This document shows, piece by piece, positions 5,333-7,732 of a DNA stretch of 7,732 bases. Numbering within the stretch: position 1 is the first letter of the stretch; the number at the start of each line of letters is the position of its first letter. Where the stretch lies: positions 1-7,732 of the forward strand of contig JAKEHX010000587.1 of the NCBI GenBank assembly GCA_022614795.1. The letters are read 5' to 3'. Under the pieces are notes generated by a model, which was not told the origin of the DNA, searched no databases, and saw only the letters and a program-made list of their open reading frames with translations. This DNA is from Planctomycetaceae bacterium (GTDB lineage Bacteria; Planctomycetota; Planctomycetia; Pirellulales; Pirellulaceae). Made by a program: the position numbers and the translations under genes.

Positions 5333-5381
5333 ATTCCTCTGGCGAAACACATCGAGGAATTGACTCGTTAGTCATTTTTTT
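5333..5381 (+). terminator. Tandem hairpins with T7 tract
   Basis: ATTCCTC (5333-5339) pairs with GAGGAAT (5354-5360), followed at once by TGACT-cgtt-AGTCA (5361-5374) and seven T (5375-5381). The 5-bp stem is short but the T run is the clearest in the window. It would stop transcripts from the island genes about 200 nt downstream of their last stop codon. Confidence 0.45.
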
Positions 5382-5438
5382 GAGAAATCCAGCTTCGGGT
5401 GTCGATTTCGTCCTGGCTCGTTCGACCATGGAGTGAGC

Positions 5439-5462
5439 GCTCGGTAAATCGGTTTACCGAGC
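5439..5462. promoter_or_regulatory. Perfect 10-bp inverted repeat, putative operator
   Basis: GCTCGGTAAA and TTTACCGAGC flank a TCGG spacer, 44 bp upstream of the DUF1801 start. With no T run after it and a position just before a gene, an operator for a dimeric repressor is more likely than a terminator. The regulator is unknown. The LexA-like protein encoded upstream is one candidate, with no direct support. Confidence 0.5.
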
Positions 5463-5505
5463 TAGTCCCAACGTCGAGCCTGCTGAGAACGACCGGGAGG
5501 TTGCG

Positions 5506-5988
5506 GTGACAGTGAAACCCGATAGCAGGAAACTTACGCCGGAGGCCCAACTCCGGTCATTCATCGACAAGTTCGATCCGAAGTATCAAAAGCTCATTCG
5601 ATCGGTCCGGGCCGCTATACGTAAGCGATTCCCGACCGCCAACGAGCTGGCGTACGACTATAGCAACTCCATCGTTATCGCCTATTCGCCGACGGACCAC
5701 GGGATCGATGGCATCGTGGCGATCTCCGCACGTGCCACCGGTGTGGCTCTGCACTTCAATCAGGGACCTCAGCTGCCCGACCCGAAGAAGCGTCTGCTCG
5801 GATCGGGAAAGCAGACCCGCTTCGTCCGGGTGGACGCGGCCGGCCAGTTGGCGCATCCAGACGTGGAGGCGATGATTGCCGCTGCGATTGATCAGGCGAG
5901 GGTTCCATTGCCATCCAAAGGGAAAGGGAGTCTCATCATCAAGTCGGGTGGTGCGGGGAAGCCGCCACGCCGGAGGCCGACGAAGTGA
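5506..5988 (+). CDS. DUF1801 domain protein
   Basis: A 160-residue protein of the DUF1801 (YdhG-like) family, whose molecular role is not established. Conserved blocks are visible: FIDKFDPKYQKLIRSVRAAIRKRFP (19-43), the ELAYDYSNSIVIAYSP strand pair, IVAISARATGVALHFNQG, LPDPKKRLLGSGKQTRFVRV, and a C-terminal helix ending in a basic proline-rich tail (GKPPRRRPTK). It is near full family length. The GTG start is supported by GGGAGG (5495-5500) 5 nt upstream; GTG 5512 is a possible alternative. It stands alone between a putative operator upstream and a strong hairpin downstream, so it is probably monocistronic. Such genes are common in variable genome regions. Confidence 0.85.
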   Translation: MTVKPDSRKLTPEAQLRSFIDKFDPKYQKLIRSVRAAIRKRFPTANELAYDYSNSIVIAYSPTDHGIDGIVAISARATGVALHFNQGPQLPDPKKRLLGSGKQTRFVRVDAAGQLAHPDVEAMIAAAIDQARVPLPSKGKGSLIIKSGGAGKPPRRRPTK

Positions 5989-6021
5989 CGGCGGGATTTG
6001 ATGAGGCCACGGGCAGAATAA

Positions 6022-6048
6022 AAGGGGGATAAGTGACTTATCCCCTTT
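6022..6048 (+). terminator. Strong hairpin after the DUF1801 gene
   Basis: GGGGATAAG (6025-6033) pairs perfectly with CTTATCCCC (6037-6045) around a 3-nt loop. The stem extends by a G-T and two A-T pairs to 6022-6048. Only TTT follows in the stem, with a T-rich but mixed tail. The tight loop and long stem make it the best stem-loop terminator candidate in the accessory part, though the U tract is poor. Confidence 0.6.
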
Positions 6049-6108
6049 CGCCTTCGCTTGCCCACCTCAAACCTTCGTTCTTATCAGTAGTTGGGAGAGG
6101 TTTAGCGG

Positions 6109-6684
6109 ATGTGGACACCCCGATGCGAGAAGTTGGCCAATGTGCGCGGTCTTCGGTTCGCCATCGATTTCGACTCGCGGCCGGCGACCATCGCGGAAGT
6201 GTTACGCTGGTGGCAGAACGACCCTGACTTTCGCTCGATGTTCAACTTGCTGTTGGCCGAAGTCCCGTTCACGGCGTTCAGCTGGGAGACGCCCGCGGTG
6301 ACCACTACAACGGTGTCGCAACCATTCGAGTTTGTACTCCTTGACAGCCCCGGCCTAGCGCGTCGTCCCGATCCGAAAGCGTTCGCCGCGCACTTCAGCG
6401 AAGTCGACGGAAATATCGCAGTCTTTCCCAACTTGGGTGCGGATGCGATCATGGTCGTGCCGTACCCAGTCGCCGAGCCTTCCGCCTACGGGCACTTGGC
6501 CGCGTTTGTGCGGCTTGCTCCGGAGTCACAACGTCAGGCACTTTGGAAGGCGGTCGGAGATGCCATGGGACGTCGCGTTGAGGCCAAGCCCGTTTGGCTC
6601 AGTACCGCCGGCGCTGGTGTGTCGTGGCTGCATGTCCGGCTCGACGACCGTCCGAAGTATTATGGCTTCAAGCCTTACACGTAG
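6109..6684 (+). CDS. DUF6940-like conserved hypothetical protein
   Basis: A 191-residue protein that I associate, from memory, with the DUF6940 family of unknown function. Landmarks are FEFVLLDSPGLARRPDPKAF (73-92), VFPNLGADAIMVVPYP (105-120), YGHLAAFVRLAPESQRQALW (127-146), VWLSTAGAGVSWLHVRLDDRPKYYGFKPY (162-190). The density of aromatic and histidine residues near the C-terminus suggests a globular cytosolic enzyme or binding fold, but no catalytic motif is named. No signal peptide or membrane helix is seen. ATG 6109 is supported by GAGAGG (6095-6100) 8 nt upstream. It is separated from the DUF1801 gene by a terminator-like hairpin and from the ankyrin gene by 64 bp. Confidence 0.75.
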   Translation: MWTPRCEKLANVRGLRFAIDFDSRPATIAEVLRWWQNDPDFRSMFNLLLAEVPFTAFSWETPAVTTTTVSQPFEFVLLDSPGLARRPDPKAFAAHFSEVDGNIAVFPNLGADAIMVVPYPVAEPSAYGHLAAFVRLAPESQRQALWKAVGDAMGRRVEAKPVWLSTAGAGVSWLHVRLDDRPKYYGFKPYT

Positions 6685-6748
6685 AAGGCCGGGCGTTCCC
6701 CCGCATCAGACCAAGGCTGCAGTTTGATCTTTGCGACTGAGTTAAGTC

Positions 6749-7243
6749 ATGGCAAGCAAGATTGACGAAGCTGTAAAGAACGCGGCCGTAGCCGGCGACG
6801 TTGCGGCGCTCAAAGAGTTGGTGGCGATGCACGGCCCTGCACTCGTACGTTTGGACGGCGACCCGGTCGAACTGACCGCGCTCCATTTGGCATCGGCGTC
6901 GGGCAACATCGAGGCCGTTCGGTTCCTGCTTGCGCCCCCAGTCGTGGCCGACCCGTGTGCCGCTCGGAACAACAACTTCACACCGTTGCATGCCGCTGCC
7001 ATGCAAGGCCATGCAGCTGTGTGTGAGCTACTGATTGGGGCGGGGTCAGGTGTCAACGTACAAACGAATCCGCAGGGGTATGCCCCGCTCCACAGTGCGG
7101 CGTTCGCCGGGCACGTCGATGCCATCCGGGTATTACTTGAACATGGGGCGGATCGTAAGCTCGTGAACTACCGAAATGAGCAGCCAACGGATACCGCACG
7201 GCGCACTGGGCAGGCTGAAGCCGCTCGTGTGCTGGACTCGTAG
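6749..7243 (+). CDS. Ankyrin-repeat protein
   Basis: A 164-residue protein made almost wholly of ankyrin repeats, a protein-protein interaction scaffold. Repeats run about 5-37 (degenerate cap), 42-76 (TALHLASASGNIEAVRFLL), 77-110 (TPLHAAAMQGHAAVCELLIGAG), 111-143 (APLHSAAFAGHVDAIRVLLEHGAD) and a C-terminal cap 144-164 (QPTDTARRTGQAEAARVL). The TPLH/A-L-H turns and LL helix ends are clear. There is no catalytic domain, signal peptide or membrane anchor, so it is likely a cytosolic partner protein of unknown target. The ATG has no good ribosome site. The GTTAAGT immediately before it (6741-6747) fits the GTTRRRY core of integron cassette junctions, which may explain the compressed 5' end (inference). 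The stop codon overlaps the start of the attC-like palindrome. Confidence 0.9.
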   Translation: MASKIDEAVKNAAVAGDVAALKELVAMHGPALVRLDGDPVELTALHLASASGNIEAVRFLLAPPVVADPCAARNNNFTPLHAAAMQGHAAVCELLIGAGSGVNVQTNPQGYAPLHSAAFAGHVDAIRVLLEHGADRKLVNYRNEQPTDTARRTGQAEAARVLDS

Positions 7244-7336
7244 GGCCGAACCAGTGCACGCAGCCGAGTTGCGGTGGTTCTGTTTTTGACATTGGAAATT
7301 CTTCTCCCGTAACCGGCTGATGCTGGTCGTTAGCCC
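7243..7336 (+). other. attC-like imperfect palindrome
   Basis: The left arm starts GGGCCGAACCAGTGCA and carries CAGCCG (7261-7266). The right arm carries CGGCTG (7314-7319) and ends GTTAGCCC (7329-7336). Read as its reverse complement the right arm follows the left in order: GGGC, AAC, CCAG, CA, CAGCCG, GTT, CG, with single-base bulges and mismatches between, leaving a loop at 7274-7307. This resembles an integron attC (long, imperfect, unpaired bases, GTTRRRY-like right end; here GTTAGCC, one base off). A competing reading is a terminator for the ankyrin gene: GAACCA (7248-7253) with TGGTTC (7275-7280), then TGTTTTT. Confidence 0.5.
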
Positions 7337-7352
7337 GCTCCAGGAGCACGTC

Positions 7353-7732
7353 ATGCGACCCCTTCGGTATTCCATCAACGTCACGTTGGACGGGTGCTGC
7401 GATCATCGGGCAGGCTCGACGGACGAAGAGTTGCATCGTTACTGGGCCGAGAAGCTCGCGCAGGCCGATGCCCTGCTCTTCGGCCGGGTAACCTACGAAA
7501 TGATGGAGGCAGCGTGGCGGCCGCCGGGGACGGGAGTGAGGCCAGATTGGATGGCCGATTGGATGGAACCCTTCGCCCGGACGATCGATGCGGCGAAGAA
7601 GTACGTCGTGTCGAGCACGCTGGACCGGGTCGATTGGAACGCGGAGCTCGTGCGCGGGGATCTGGGGCAGGCCGTTTTGCAGCTCAAGCGGGAGCCGGGC
7701 CAGGGACTGTTCACGGGAGGCGTGCAGCTCCC
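7353..7732 (+). CDS. Dihydrofolate reductase family (RibD C-terminal fold) protein, 3' end outside window
   Basis: An open frame from ATG 7353 to the window end (126 codons plus 2 bases). AGGAG (7342-7346) lies 6 nt upstream. MRPLRYSINVTLDG at the N-terminus, ADALLFGRVTYEMM (38-51), the AAKKYVVSSTLDRVDWN block (80-96) and GLFTGGVQL (118-126) identify the RibD C-terminal/DHFR-like reductase superfamily. The GG at 122-123 belongs to the NADPH-binding loop in that fold. These paralogues are usually annotated as dihydrofolate reductase family proteins; the true substrate is unknown and folate reduction should not be assumed. DWMADWME (65-72) reflects an in-frame near-duplication. Position just after an attC-like site suggests a cassette-borne gene. 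Confidence 0.88.
   Translation, partial: MRPLRYSINVTLDGCCDHRAGSTDEELHRYWAEKLAQADALLFGRVTYEMMEAAWRPPGTGVRPDWMADWMEPFARTIDAAKKYVVSSTLDRVDWNAELVRGDLGQAVLQLKREPGQGLFTGGVQL

Noticed and set aside
5163..5363. Small open frame after the 187-aa gene, across the right att-like repeat
   Set aside because: Low-complexity proline/arginine-rich product, no ribosome site, overlaps the repeat and a terminator hairpin.
5303..6002. GGGATTTGAT direct repeat (5303-5312 and 5993-6002) flanking the DUF1801 gene
   Set aside because: A 10-bp repeat pair is expected many times by chance in 7.7 kb; flanks do not extend it convincingly.
6116..6123. Third copy of the tRNA-Pro end (CACCCCGA) at the start of the DUF6940-like gene
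   Set aside because: Only 8 bp match, expected by chance in a window of this size, and no T-arm-like sequence precedes it.
7286..7315. Promoter with TTGACA at 7286-7291 for the reductase gene
   Set aside because: The -10 position reads about GTAACC/TAACCG, a poor match, and the bases lie in the loop of the attC-like palindrome.

Overview
The window reads as a GC-rich bacterial chromosome segment. The large gene families and style suggest an environmental planctomycete (Pirellulales-like), but that is inference: there is no rRNA or other phylogenetic marker here. All genes I accept are on the + strand. The left part (1-3394) looks like vertically inherited core: the C-terminal bulk of a DUF1015 protein, a chromosomal ParABS segregation locus (two perfect 16-bp parS palindromes, parA, parB with an overlapping start) and a tRNA-Pro(UGG).

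The right part (3395-7732) is accessory in character: small, less GC-rich genes of the kind usually found in variable regions. A LexA-type winged helix is fused to a pRiA4b ORF-3 domain and is translationally coupled to an unrecognised helical protein. After these come a DUF1801 protein, a DUF6940-like protein, an ankyrin-repeat protein and a truncated dihydrofolate-reductase-family (RibD C-terminal fold) protein. The first two genes lie between the 3' end of tRNA-Pro (3381-3396) and an exact 16-bp copy of that end (5239-5254), the arrangement left by integration at a tRNA gene. No integrase is visible. The gap between the ankyrin and reductase genes is a long imperfect palindrome ending in GTTAGCC, resembling an integron attC site, so at least part of the right end may be a cassette-like array.

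Two features are not explained by the genes. First, five separate arrays of degenerate 7-bp tandem repeats surround the parAB-tRNA block: between parS and parA, inside parB (translated into the linker after the ParA-interacting N-terminus), twice after parB, and running up to 3 bp before the tRNA. The parB copy and one 3' copy share a 17-nt exact inverted match. Second, a decayed tRNA-Thr-like element with an 11-bp perfect terminal inverted repeat lies just after tRNA-Pro.

Functionally, ParB should load at the two parS sites upstream of parA and work with the ParA ATPase in chromosome origin segregation. The role of DUF1015 is unknown, though its GHHR motif resembles the GxxR phosphate-binding motif of the ParB/sulfiredoxin superfamily. 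The accessory genes have no assignable common pathway.
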